Source of the DNA: Otatea glauca
Taxonomy: Eukaryota > Streptophyta > Magnoliopsida > Poales > Poaceae
Direction of reading: 5' to 3'
DNA: 64,000 nucleotides
Assembly (NCBI GenBank): GCA_036346275.1
Contig: CM070725.1
Location: 40,982,104 to 41,046,103 of the forward strand
A program made the translations under genes and the position numbers. Of this stretch, positions 47,046 to 57,745 are shown piece by piece. Within the stretch, counting starts at the first letter, position 1. Each line of letters opens with the position of its first letter. The notes beneath the pieces are model-generated. The model had not been told where the DNA came from, did no database searches, and saw only the letters and a list, made by a program, of their open reading frames with translations.

Positions 47046-47322
47046 TGTCACGACCAAGCCAACCTATCTAGTGTGATGCCGAGTGGGCCAAGATCGATCA
47101 TGTGGACCATGAAGTCGGGCTGAGCTCATGTAAGCTTTGAATGTAAGAAGACAACATACTTAGTGTTATAAGCTAAGGGGAACTTGCAAGCGGGGGCAAC
47201 GAAGAGAATGATCTGCTTTCATGACCCCAATTCTTCTCCTTCTTCCTCAAGTTCTTCCTTCCCAGTCTCAATCTTCTTGCCCATTACCCTACATATCCAA
47301 GATTACTAGCAAGACCGTTATA
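47046..47322 (+). repeat. Gypsy 3' LTR
   Basis: A 277-bp uninterrupted LTR, TGTCACGACCAAGCC to AAGACCGTTATA, matching the three pieces of the 5' LTR. The last two bases are TA instead of CA. Confidence 0.92.
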
Positions 47323-47713
47323 GGAAGGGAGCAGGCTGGGCGAAGGCGGGGGCACAGGGAAGGCACGGTGGGGAGGTTGCGACCTGTGCGAGGGGAATGG
47401 GAGAGGCTAGGGCACTGGGGCTGGAGTGCACATGCGGACAACCGGATGCCACCCTTGGCTTGATTGGACGGGCAAAGACTGGAAGGAGCTAAACGCAATT
47501 CCTAGAAGCACGAGCACTTTTCTGCAAAAATTCCACGCACAAGATCCTTCGCAGAGCCATTCGCTGTGGGCGTCCCTGTGATTTCTGATACCCTAGGGTT
47601 TTTTTTGCAAAGTCGAGGAAGTGGGTGGCCTAGGAGCGCGTCGTTTCTTTCCGCTACAAGAGGTAAGTATATTCTCTTGAAACTTCTGAACTTTGATAAT
47701 GTGCTACAGCCTA

Positions 47714-47943
47714 GGTTACAAATTTAGTTCTAAAAAAACTTCAGCACCTACCAAAATAATTTTGGTGATTTCATAAATTTTGGGACGAAATAGTTGTCTA
47801 AAAATTTGACCAAAATTTGAATGTTTTCATAAAATACAAATGGACCCACCGAAATATAACTTATATAAATATATTTTGGGACCCACCGAAAGAACGACAT
47901 TTCACCGAATTTCAATAAAATTTTGGCAAAATTGGAGACCCTG
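47714..47943. mobile_element. Small hAT MITE of the same family, in a host intron
   Basis: The left end is TAGGTTACAAATTTAG and the right end, in reverse complement, is CCAGGGTCTCCAATTTTGC. Flanks CTACAGCC and CTATAGCT agree at six of eight positions, the differences being transitions. It contains ACCGAATTTCAATAAAATTTTGG, in keeping with the 31-37 kb hAT family. Confidence 0.55.
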
Positions 47944-48025
47944 GCTATAGCTACTGTGTTGGGAGGAAGCAGAGCAAAAAAAATGCACACGTTTTTTCAT
48001 ATCAGTAACAATGGCACGCGATTTT

Positions 48026-48250
48026 GATTTTTTTAAAATAATACCTTTTTTTATTCAAATTGCAATAATATACATCGAACCCGAAAAAATTCAAAAATAC
48101 ACCTCTGTCGCCCTTTGGTTGGGCGACAGGAGAGGGAGACGTGAGTCAGCAATGATGTGGCCAGGGCGACAGGGTCTAGTCGCCCAACCCTAGGGAGACA
48201 GGCAGAGAAGTAGCCAAACCCTAGGGCGACAGGGAGAGAAGTCGCCCAGA
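48026..48250. repeat. MULE left TIR and GTCGCC motifs
   Basis: The TIR occupies about 48026-48130. It includes CAAAAATACACCTCTGTCGC. From 48107 hairpin-forming motifs follow: GTCGCC-CTTTGGTTG-GGCGAC, then CAGGGCGACAGG, TAGTCGCCCAACCC, CTAGGGCGACAGG and GAAGTCGCCCAG. Such clustered inverted motifs next to a TIR may be transposase binding sites. Confidence 0.85.
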
Positions 48251-48937
48251 AAATTTGGAAAATTAGAAAAAAAATTGGGTGCAAATTTGTAATGGTTTAG
48301 ACATTTTTTTATTCCATTGCAGAACATGTTAATTTGAGGCTCATTGAAGCTAAAGAAAAATAACAAATTTATTTACATTTCTTCATCATTCAAGATTTAT
48401 GAAATTCGCTTATAAAAATACCAAGTTTTATTTCACCTTTGATATTTGTTGAAGTGTCTGCATTTGCTTGCGCATTTTATTCATTATTGGGTATTATCCA
48501 CAAAGGAGTCTTGTTATCCATATGGATAAAGTAAATGCTGGTGAATTTTTTTTGAAATAATACATTATTTTATTCGAATTACCAAAATATACCTCGATAT
48601 CAAAAAATTGCAAAAATGTATACTTTTGAGGGTATTTTAGGATATTAAGGTATGGAAAAAAGATTTGACGACAAATTATTTTCCGGGGAAAAAATCAAAT
48701 TTCGTTGTTCGTCATTCTCCTTCGGTGTGCAACAAATTTGACGACGAATCATAGTACTATTGAATAAAACTCGACATTGATATTCGAAAGTGTAGAGCTA
48801 AGTCACAAAGTACGACACAATATAGGTACATACGTTGAAGAATTCACAAAACTGGGATACAACATAGGTACATACATACCTTAGAGAATTCATAAAACTG
48901 GGATACAACATAAGTCACAAAACCATACATTCTATGG

Positions 48938-49926
48938 CTATGGTTGTCGGTACAAATAGTCAAAAATAGGATAGTTATATATTGGTGGCTGACAGGGTAT
49001 TACGCTTGGATCGCTGATAGGGCTTGATGTAATATCATCATCAGAGTTTGGAGGACTCCGAGGACGCAAGTTTCCTGGCCTAGGTGGCATGAAATCGTCA
49101 TCATCATCGTTATTTGTATGGTTCGGAGCTAGCCTGCCTCTAGTGGTTGTTGAATGTCCTCTTGCATTGTTTCTTGAACGGCCTTCTGTAGTAGTGGTTG
49201 AACGGCCTGTTCCGATATTGCTTGAACGTCGAGGTGGAGGTGATACAAAATCGTCATCATCAGCATCATCGTCATTTGCATGGTTAGGAGTAAGCCCCCC
49301 TCCGGTGGTGGTTGAACGTCCTCTTGAACTTGTTGCTGCAGCAGTACTATGTCGATCTCTACCCCTCCAGTTAGATCCGTTTATGTATCTTCTATGTGAA
49401 CCAGGCATCACACCCCCGCCGAAGAGCATATACATCGCTAAGAATTGTGGGATATCTTTGTTCAGCAACTCTTCATCTTCTAGGAATAGCTAACGCACAA
49501 GACGAGCATACGAAGTAGTGAACTTACGTATAATGGTAAAAAGATTAGTAAGGTGAAAAATACAAAATAACTAACCTTAATATGCTCTACATACCGATCG
49601 GACAGCATCAGTACCCTATAAGATCTTCTAGAGAAATATGTAGTAGAAGGGTGGTCGGCTAGTTCTCACACCCTGAAATACCTTTGACACCACCATTGCA
49701 AGTGCGCCTTAAGATCGTCGGAGGTCACAAGCTTCAGGCCAGAGGTTGTCACGGCATGTGTCCGTAATGTTGGGCGCCACTCTTGCAATCTAGACACCAC
49801 TTTACTTTGGTTCTCCTCCTTGAATGGATCGTCCTTCCCAGCACGCGTAACCTTCAACGTGTAATTAAGAGCTACGCTACTCATATCAGGTGTCCACGAA
49901 AACGCTCTGCTAGAGGATCCAGCCAT
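48938..49926 (-). CDS. MULE third gene, unknown function
   Basis: Exon 1 starts at 49926 with MAGSSSRAFSWTPDMSSVAL, continues through RLQEWRPTLRTHAVTTSGLK and ends near a GTATTTCAG donor at about 49685. A small middle exon (about 49571-49612) reads VLMLSDRYVEHIK and is followed by GTTAGTTA. The last exon begins about 49490 with LFLEDEELLNKDIPQFLAMY, then GGGVMPGSHRRYINGSNWRG, and runs into a low-complexity tail of RGRSTTT and DDDD repeats, ending YLYRQP at 48938. It has no motif I can name and no match to mudrB that I can see. Exon joins are inferred from splice-like borders. It appears less damaged than its two neighbours. Confidence 0.55.
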
Positions 49927-50480
49927 GGTGAAGAAGTGTGAGTGGGAGATGCGGTTGTGTGCCTGCGGTTCGGCCTTTTATAGACTCGAAGTGGTGGTGT
50001 ATGGACTAAGTTTTAGAAGGTAAGATTGAAACACACAGACGTGTGGTCAAATCGGTGTGACAAAGCTACAGGTAGAGTGTTGTCAAATCGACCTGAAAAT
50101 TTTTATAGCATTGGGCAGTGTCGCAACTTGTCACCGGAAAAGGTGATAGAGGCTTTCTTTTTTGGCAGCTCATCCTAACTAAGCTGCTACATATGACTTG
50201 TCTAATCGGTCTGACAAGGATGCACGCTCGTGAGTAGGCTATTCGCCCTAAAAAGCTGCTGCACGGCCATCATCTGCAATAAACCATTTTTAACTAATTG
50301 ACTCTTTATGCTTGAAAGTAGGTCTACTGTAACAAAGAATAACAATATTACATAACCAAAAGTAAAAGGTTACTACCATAAAAAAATATATCGTATATAA
50401 CTAAATACATAAGATGAAAAGTATATGAGAACGGAATAACTAAATATGTAAGATAAAAAGTGACAACAATCGAAAACATA
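49927..50480. other. MULE spacer between third gene and PMD gene
   Basis: AT-rich sequence with no recognised gene. It probably contains the promoter of the third gene (which reads leftward from 49926) and the 3' end of the PMD gene. Confidence 0.5.
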
Positions 50481-53128
50481 AGAAACTACTGCTGCTCCCA
50501 TTTCGAGGCGCCTCGCATGGTGGGCAGGCCTCTGCGGCCGCCGCAAGTAGGTCACCGCGGCGTCGGCGCTGTGGGTCCTTTGTGGTCTAGCTGAAGGTGT
50601 AGTGTACTCTAGCTGAGAAGGCTGCGTCGGTGGTGGTGCTCCCTGCATCTACGATGATCCAGACTCATCCGGATCAGCGAAGTATCTCGACACCCCACCA
50701 TCGTCGAGGTCGTACTCCGCATGGGCTGGATCATCAAACTACCCCTCATAGTCATCAGGGGCAGGTGAAGTTGCAGAGGAGAACCACCGGGCCTGTGAGC
50801 CTGTAAGAAATGAAGAATTGTTGGTACCATTCAAAAAATAATTGGAAAACATACAAAATGTGATTAAGTACTCACCTTCGACGTGAGCGGTTAGACCAGC
50901 GTATCCAGCAGCTCGCCCTGTCACATAGGTCGGCGTGATGGTGAGATGGGAGGTTGTGGCGTGTGAAGATGTACCTGGAGCACTCCTCCCTCCAATAAGC
51001 GACACACCGTGAGCCACATCGCGAGGCGCGCGGCATCCCGCCAACTCGAGGACGAGTCTCGCGCTCTCTCTGAACCTTGCGAAGAAGGAGGTCACGTCCT
51101 CTCTGGTCACATCTACCCTGCGAGACAGACGAGAAAGGAAGCTCCCTGACTCCTCGTAGTATTGGGCTATGAAATCAGTCTGAAAAATACATTACAAATT
51201 AGCCTAACACATTAATCTGGAAAATACAATACGAAAATACATCGTACGTTAGACGAAACTTACCACACCATGAAGAGCCGAGTTCGTATGGGCGGGATAC
51301 ATGTCCCTCACCCTGGGGATGTGTCTAGGAGGATCGAGGTCGACACGTACCAAACGCAGACGGGTACGGGAAGTGTACCACTATCGGTACCCTTGGTACG
51401 TCTATGGGTCGTACGGCGCATCCTCGGTATGGACGTCGTACAGGGCTCCTCCCTACTCCTCGACCCATGGCGCCATACGTACGTGCCATGGGGTGGCCCC
51501 ATGCCCACCCTTCATACTCTGCCTGCAAATAAGAAAAAATATAACATTATGACATGTCATTACACCGTACTGATTACAGAACATCGATGTAGGAAACTTA
51601 CGTGTGGACGCCGTGTGGGACATGACGGTCGACCAGGCCCGGGAACTCATGTCGTAGACCGAACTGCCTCATCACTCGATGGACAGCGTAGCCCTCGACC
51701 AGGACGTCGAACACGAGGAACCTACGTGTACGCCAATACGCCGCGTCGCGTGTGCATAGGGTGGACAACCCACCCGTCACATGTAGCTGGACCTCTGCCG
51801 CTGTGTACGGCGTCCAGCGTACACGGTCCTCGGTGAGGTGGTCAAACGCAGCGATGAACTGTGGGTAGCTAAGCTGCACCGTGCTATGTGCTCACCTAGG
51901 ATGCAGTGACGACAGAAACGCAGACGCAGAATATTACCATTAGTATTGACAAATGTTAAAGCGTAAGTTTCACAAACGTGGTTTGCAATATCTTACCCGT
52001 CGGTGGCACTAGATGGTGCCCATAGTCGGCGCATCAACGTCATCATCGTCAGCGTGTACAAGAGGTCACTTGTCGATGTTGGGCCGCCCGATCTGGAACC
52101 TCTCGTATGCCCAAAGCTGCAGAAGCAGTGGACATCCAGTGAGGATCAACCGCCGGCGAAGCCGCCACACCGCCCGCAGAGCGCACGCGGTATGTCGCGC
52201 ACAGATACCGACCCCAGAGTATCGCGCGACGGCCAAGGGGTGCGTCCGCAATCGCCTTCGCGAACTAGATGAAGTGCCTGTCCACACTATCCCCGTGGGA
52301 GCTCGTGAACATGCACCAGCCAAACAGCCAGAGCAGGTACGCCTCAAGGTAGCGGCTCACCCTCTGCTCGTTCGTAGGCTCGACGATGTGTTCTGCTTGT
52401 AAATTTAAGTTTTCTTGTTAGTCTAGTCAATATATGGGAAGTTAAGTTTTAAAAGTTAGTTGCTTACCACGAACTGTCGAAACCACCTGTGTGTCGGACC
52501 ATGGGTGCTGGTGAAGGGTCGGTACGCAGCAGGCGGTAGCACACCATAGAACCACACAAGTATCTCCTCGCGCCACGTCGCATGGACGTCTTGGGGCACC
52601 ACAGGGTCACTGGCGATCGGGAGTCCGAGGAGGTATGAGACGTCCTCCAAAGTGATCGCCATCTCCCCGACAGGTAGGTGGAAGGTGTGCGTCTCCGGTC
52701 TCCACCGATCCACTAGAGCGGTGAGAAGGGACTTGTCAAACGGGAACCGGTGACTCGCGTCCCGCCCCTGCGCATCTCTGTGAGCCTCCACCATACGTGC
52801 CAGTGGCAGCAATCCTGCTGCTCATAGCCTATGAAACCAAAATATTAAATTAATATAAGCACCACACTAGTTAATTAATACAAATTATGATACTGCATCA
52901 GGCATATTTCGGAATTAAAAGAAAAATACGTTGCCTGGGGATCCAACGAGGATCGAGGGTCCAGAGCTCCCGTGGTGGTCTCGGCCGTAGTACGTAGAGC
53001 TCTAGAGGATCCTGTCCCTCCTCTGAAAAAGCGGTGGCAAAGTGGGCACGGTGACGACGATCAACGACCGGATCTAGCAACTCAAACGGCCAGTCGTCAT
53101 CTCCATCCTGGTGAGACATACCTGCCAA
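50480..53128 (-). pseudogene. Plant mobile domain (PMD) protein gene in the MULE
   Basis: Exon 1 (53128 downward) reads MAGMSHQDGDDDWPFELLDP and LWTLDPRWIPRQ. Exon 2 (52456-52812) has LLTALVDRWRPETHTFHLPV and GEMAITLEDVSYLLGLPI, the hallmark of the aminotransferase-like PMD family, and ends before GTAAGC. Exon 3 (about 52400-52066) has RYLEAYLLWLFGWCMFTSSH, a stop, KAIADAPL and, after a frame change, CPLLLQLWAYERFQIGRP. Exon 4 (51879-51598) has EDRVRWTPYTAAEVQLHV and VHRVMRQFGLRHEFPG, then GTAAGT. Later pieces have TYQGYR and PRHIPRVRDMYPAHTNSAL (51270-51430), and DVTREDVTSFFARFRE (50739-51110). PMD proteins occur in plant TEs and as the domesticated MAIN/MAIL1 proteins. Stops make this copy a pseudogene. 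Confidence 0.82.
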
Positions 53129-53160
53129 TTACAAAATGAAAGTTATATAGAGAGAACTAA

Positions 53161-53350
53161 ACAAGCATCATAACAATACGTAGAATGAAATACGTACAAA
53201 TAAGTACACAAGCATCAGAACAATACATAGAACCAAATGCGTACAAATAAATACACAAGCATGAGAACAATACATACAACCAAATGCGTACAAATAAATA
53301 CACAAGCATCAGAACAATACATACAACCAAATGCGTACAAATAAATACAC
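53161..53350. repeat. 47-bp tandem repeat in the MULE
   Basis: Four copies start at 53161, 53208, 53255 and 53302 with ACAAGCATCA-AACAATACAT as the core. It lies between the PMD gene start and the MURA gene end. Confidence 0.9.
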
Positions 53351-53473
53351 AAACATCAACAAAATATATTCAAACAAATTACAACGCACATTACATCAGC
53401 AAAATATATTCAAACAAATTACTACACACATTACATCAACAAAATATGAATTTGACATATAGCATATGACAGT

Positions 53474-56366
53474 TCAAATAGCTTCTCCGGTAGTACGATG
53501 TCTTCGTCCACCACGCCTTGCAGACGACGATCCCTCCCCCACCGTCAGGTTGCCATCTCCTCCTTCATCTTGTTTGTTTTGTGGCTGGCAGGTCTTAAAC
53601 ATATGTCCTGTTCGCTTGCACAATGAACAATTCTTCACACGCTTACCAGCTTCATCCTCATCCATGTCATTTATAATACGTCTTGTTTTGCGATGCCCAT
53701 CTTTGCATGTTCTTGCATCAAAATCGGGGATCCAGAACCTTTCATCGACACTAGGAGTTGTGGTGAAAGAACCGACAACACCATAACCATAAAGCTCCAC
53801 GCTCCAAGTTGCCATCACCTTTTCCTTTGTGAAATATTCAGATAGATATGTACCGGGTCGCATTCCAAATAACGCACATGCAGCTATCACATGAGAACAT
53901 GGCCTATGCAAAAGGTGGGGTTTGTTACACGAGTATTTGCATTCAGCCTGTAAAATGCACTCTTGTATGGTAACCTTCTGGTTTGTTCCATGCCGTCCTT
54001 TATCCCTGCATATCACCTCGAAACGCAGTGTTCGTGAACCTACTTTCATAGCTCTATGCTTGCCCACCTTCTTACTCTTCTCATCCATGTATTTACTTAG
54101 CATGCTTGAGTACAATGCATTCTCATCTCTCATTACTACTTCAGCAACTTGATGCCTATCCACAAAGTACTTGGTTGCACCCCGCAGCACTCCCTCAACA
54201 ATTCCTAACAACGGGAGACACCTCATCCCTCTCATTACCCAGTTGTATACCTCCGCCAAGTTGATCATCATGACACCGTATCTAGCACCATGTGTGTCAT
54301 GTAACAATGACCACTTCTCTTTGGACTCGTGCTTGAGTACACCGCCTTCTTACTCTTCTCATCCATGTATTTACTTATCATGCTTGAGTACAATGCATTC
54401 TCATCTTTCATTACTACTTCAGCAACTTGATGCCTATCCACAAAGTACTTGGTTGTACCCCGCAGCACTCCCTCAACAATTCCTACCAACGGGAGACGCC
54501 TCATCCCTCTCATTACCCAGTTGTACACCTCCGCCAAGTTGGTCGTTATGACACTGTATCTAGCATCATGTGTGTCACGTAACAATGACCACTTCTCTTT
54601 GGGCTCGTGCTTTATCCAGTCCGAGAAATATTTGATTGACCTTTGCCTTTGACGACGATTCGTCGCCTCATCTTCTGTAGCCAGAGGGAATAGAGGCTCC
54701 GCCTGCTCCTGTGTTGCACTGCTAGTAGTCTCTTTGTGTTTTTTGTTAGCTCATCAAGATTTTTCCATAGAGTACGGAACTTGCTATCTTGGTTCTGCTT
54801 ACATAGCCTCTTGAACATGTTCATCAGTTCCTTGTTCTTAAATTGCTTATAGAAGTTTGCACTCAAATGCCTCATGCACCATCGGCTCTGCAAGTCAGTA
54901 TATGGAAATGGCTCATCTTCCCTTGTTTGCAACTGTCTGATGGCACTAAGCAGACCAGCATGCCTGTCATGCAGTATGCACACATCTTGATGAGTTTTCA
55001 CCACCCCGATCTTCAAGTTCCCTAGGAACCACAGCCAATTCTCATAGTTCTCGCTTTCCACAAAGGCAAAGGCAACAAGCAGAATCTGGTTGTTTCCGTC
55101 GACGCCCATAGCTGTCATTATTTGTCCTTTGTATTTTCTGATCAGGAATGTGTCGTATACACACAACAATGGACGACAGTGATAGAACGCCCTAATGCAA
55201 GCTCCGAATGTGAAGAAAACTTTCTTTAGATGCCTCTTGTTCGACCACTTCCTTGACGGACAGTCCTGATAATCATAATAAGTACCAATATTTCTTCCTT
55301 GAATGCAACTGAGCAGTGCGGGCAGATTATGGTAGGAGTCTTCAAATTTCCCAAATCTTATTTCCAGGGCCTTCTGCTTCACCCTCCGTGCCTTCCTGTA
55401 GCTAATTGTGTGTTGATATCTGTTCTCGATTGCTCGGATAATAGCACGGAGCTCAAAATTTAGGTTCTCAACTATCTTCGGGTACATGATAGTCGCGATA
55501 TACCTGACATTTATGAGTTCTTGTGAGCCACCGTGGTTTCTCACCATACAACTATGTTGTTCAACCTTTGAACATAGCCAGTGGGTGCCCTATTTGGGTT
55601 TGTACGCGTGCACTCTCCAAGGGCACCCTTGCATTTCGCACACCACATCGTAGTAGGTTGGGGTGGACTTCTTAACTCTGAAAGTTCTTCTTACTGATAA
55701 GACCCAATCTTTAAAAGCATCATGCACTGCCTCTTTTGTTGGGTAGATACTGTTAGGTCTCATCTCATTGTCGCTATACTGTCAAGGTGTATCATTGCCT
55801 TCATTTACAACCAGGTTATGAAATTGATGTGTGCTCCAATCTGCTGGCACAAGCGGCTCAGCACCTTCATCTTCCTCATCCGAGTCATCGTCGTCTTCCA
55901 CTTCTGTTCTCGTATATTCAAGGTATTCTTCTTCCATCCGTGCTATTACTTCCTCAATTTCCTCACCTTCATCTACTTGCCCCTGCGCATCTTGCCCAAT
56001 GTTATCGTCATCCTCCCCAATCTCAACTTGCTCACCACTCTAGTAAACGATGTCCTCATTGCATCCCTGAACATACTGCTCCCGACTAGATTCCCCAATT
56101 TCAGTGTCACCATAAGTGAACTCATTTTGAGGCTCACTATACTCACCGGCGTCCAACTGCTGCTGCGGGGCAACAAACTTTTCATACGCTTGCACTAAAA
56201 GTACTCGATACCATCCATGTTGCTCCGCCCCCCTCACATATGACCTCCAAGATGCAGTTCCCTTCACCTCAACTAACTCCCAATAAACAGGATCATCTCG
56301 CATAGTACAAAGGCAAGATAATTTCAGCTGGCACTTCTCTGGTTCCATCCGAAACGTATAATACAA
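53474..56366 (-). pseudogene. MURA-type transposase of the MULE
   Basis: Reading from 56366: MEPEKCQLKLSCLCTMRDDP, a stop at 56041, an acidic segment, then KEAVHDAFKDWVLSVRRTFR and CPWRVHAYKPK, the MuDR DNA-binding region. The transposase core (54612-55547) shows VYDTFLIRKYKGQ (first Asp), CILHDRHAGLL (second Asp) and NLAEVYNWVMRGMR (Glu), so a DDE triad is present. C-terminal features are a SWIM finger CKYSCNKPHLL then CSHVIAACA, and a CCHC knuckle CSLCKRTGHMFKTC, ending at 53474. At least three stops (near 56041, 55780 and 55590) plus an out-of-frame 270-bp duplication break it. Confidence 0.9.
54067..54612. repeat. 270-bp tandem duplication in the transposase gene
   Basis: 54067-54334 and 54345-54612 are near-identical with an offset of 278. 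Each encodes the Glu-containing NLAEVYNWVMRGMR segment. The join puts the second copy out of frame. Confidence 0.9.
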
Positions 56367-57300
56367 CTAATTCAAAGATGTATAAACGACGCTCTTCGAC
56401 CCTACTTGAACTTCGTCCACATACCAAAGTTACTCGATCCGCACCTCTAAACCATACATGACAACCCCTTCTCCATAAAAGATTCTAAATGGAACTCGCT
56501 CGACATATCTGTGAACCGATTCATTAACACACAAATTAATTACTCTTCGAAAAGTACTATATCTATTTGCTAAAAAAACTATACGTACGTATATCTACAC
56601 TTGCAGAAATATATATCTATCTATATTTCTAAAAATATACATCTCTCTACTTTTATTTCTAAAAAACATCTACATTCCTACAAATATCAGTACTTGGGAA
56701 CCAAGTGTGCTCATTACTGATGCAAAAAACTATTACGTCCTGAAATTTTGAAGTTGTTCAATTAGCATGTATATTGTCATGGAACATAACTACATTCTGA
56801 AAACTATGCGAAAAATATCTACATTACTAAAAATATTCATCTCTCTACTTCTATTTCTAAAAAATATCTATATTCCTACAAATATCAGTACTTGGGAACC
56901 AAGTGTGCCCATTACTAATGCAAAAAACTATTACGCCCTGAAATTTTGAAGTTGTTCAATTAGCATGTATATTGTCATGGAACATAACTACATTCTGAAA
57001 ACTATACGAAAAATATCTACATTACTAAAAATATTCATCTCTCTACTTCTATTTCTAAAAAACATTTACAACCCTAAAAATATATATATGTGCACTTCTA
57101 CATGTAAAAAACATATCTATCTACATCTATCTCTAAAAAACGTAACAACATATTATTATTCATAAAAACAACTATGTACATGCACTTCCACGAACCGACT
57201 AAATAGATCTAACCCTAAACACTACATTTAACTAGATCTAATCCTAAATACTAAATAAAATAAATCGCAAAAAAATTTACCTACACAACTGCCACTGCAA
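56367..57300. repeat. MULE 5' region with 198-bp tandem repeats
   Basis: A unit including TACTTGGGAACCAAGTGTGC (56691 and 56889) repeats with a 198-bp period over about 56625-57075, with a partial third copy. It lies upstream of MURA in the element's sense, where the promoter should be. It is rich in CTATTTCTAAAAA motifs. Pyrimidine-rich DNA (57300-57420) follows. Confidence 0.85.
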
Positions 57301-57459
57301 CCGGACGCTGCTCTTCTTCGCTTCCTTTTTCTCCTTCTCTTCTCTACTTCTCTTTTCTCTCCTCTTCCTCCCTCTTCTCTTCTCTTCTCCTTCCCTTTCT
57401 TCTCTTCTCTCGGCTGAAAATGCAACCGACGAGCGTTGCCTGCGCGAGGCCTTAAATGG

Positions 57460-57745
57460 AGATAAGTCGCCCTTTGGTTGGGCGACAGGGAACCACGCTA
57501 CACCCTGTTCCCCAACCGTTAGTCGATTGCCTCGCTGTCGCCCTCCCGGTTGGCGACACATGTGACCGTTGGCTGAGCTGGCAGAGCTCGCCCAATCAGT
57601 GAGCGACAACGGAGCAACTCGCCGAACCATAGGGCAATATACACCTGTCGCCCAACCAACGGACGACAGAGGTGTATTTTTAAAATTTTTCAGATTCAAG
57701 ATATATTATCGCAATTTAAATAAAAAAGTATTATTTAAAAAAATC
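57460..57745. repeat. MULE right TIR and GTCGCC motifs
   Basis: Motifs GTCGCC-CTTTGGTTG-GGCGAC (57466-57486), CTGTCGCCCTCCCGG, GAGCTCGCCCAATC and CTGTCGCCCAACC lead into the TIR (about 57640-57745), which ends AAAAAAATC at 57745. The first hairpin is the same sequence as the one at 48107-48127. Confidence 0.85.

Larger units (their letters stand above)
38217..47322 (+). mobile_element. Gypsy chromovirus-like retrotransposon (Reina-like)
   Basis: The unit starts TGTCACGGCCAAGCCGACC and ends in AAGACCGTTATA. A perfect 5-bp duplication GGAAG flanks it (38212-38216 and 47323-47327). A primer-binding site TGGTATCAGAGC lies at 39299-39310, right after the 5' LTR. A polypurine tract AAGGGAGGGGGAA precedes the 3' LTR. 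Order is gag, protease, reverse transcriptase, RNase H, integrase with a chromodomain-like tail, which defines Ty3/Gypsy. The short LTR and TGTCACG start suggest the Reina group. It carries three later insertions (38257-38866, about 38897-39139, 43537-46505) and many stops. Confidence 0.93.
48026..57745 (-). mobile_element. Mutator-like element with MURA, PMD and a third gene
   Basis: A perfect 9-bp duplication CGCGATTTT (48017-48025 and 57746-57754) flanks a 9,720-bp unit. The terminal inverted repeats begin GATTTTTTTAAAATAATAC on the left and, in reverse complement, GATTTTTTTAAATAATAC on the right, and stay similar for about 100 bp up to a GTCGCC motif. Three genes are on the minus strand in the order MURA transposase (right), plant mobile domain protein, unknown gene (left). 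A 9-bp TSD and long TIRs define a MULE. Premature stops and an internal duplication in MURA suggest this copy is no longer autonomous. Confidence 0.93.
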
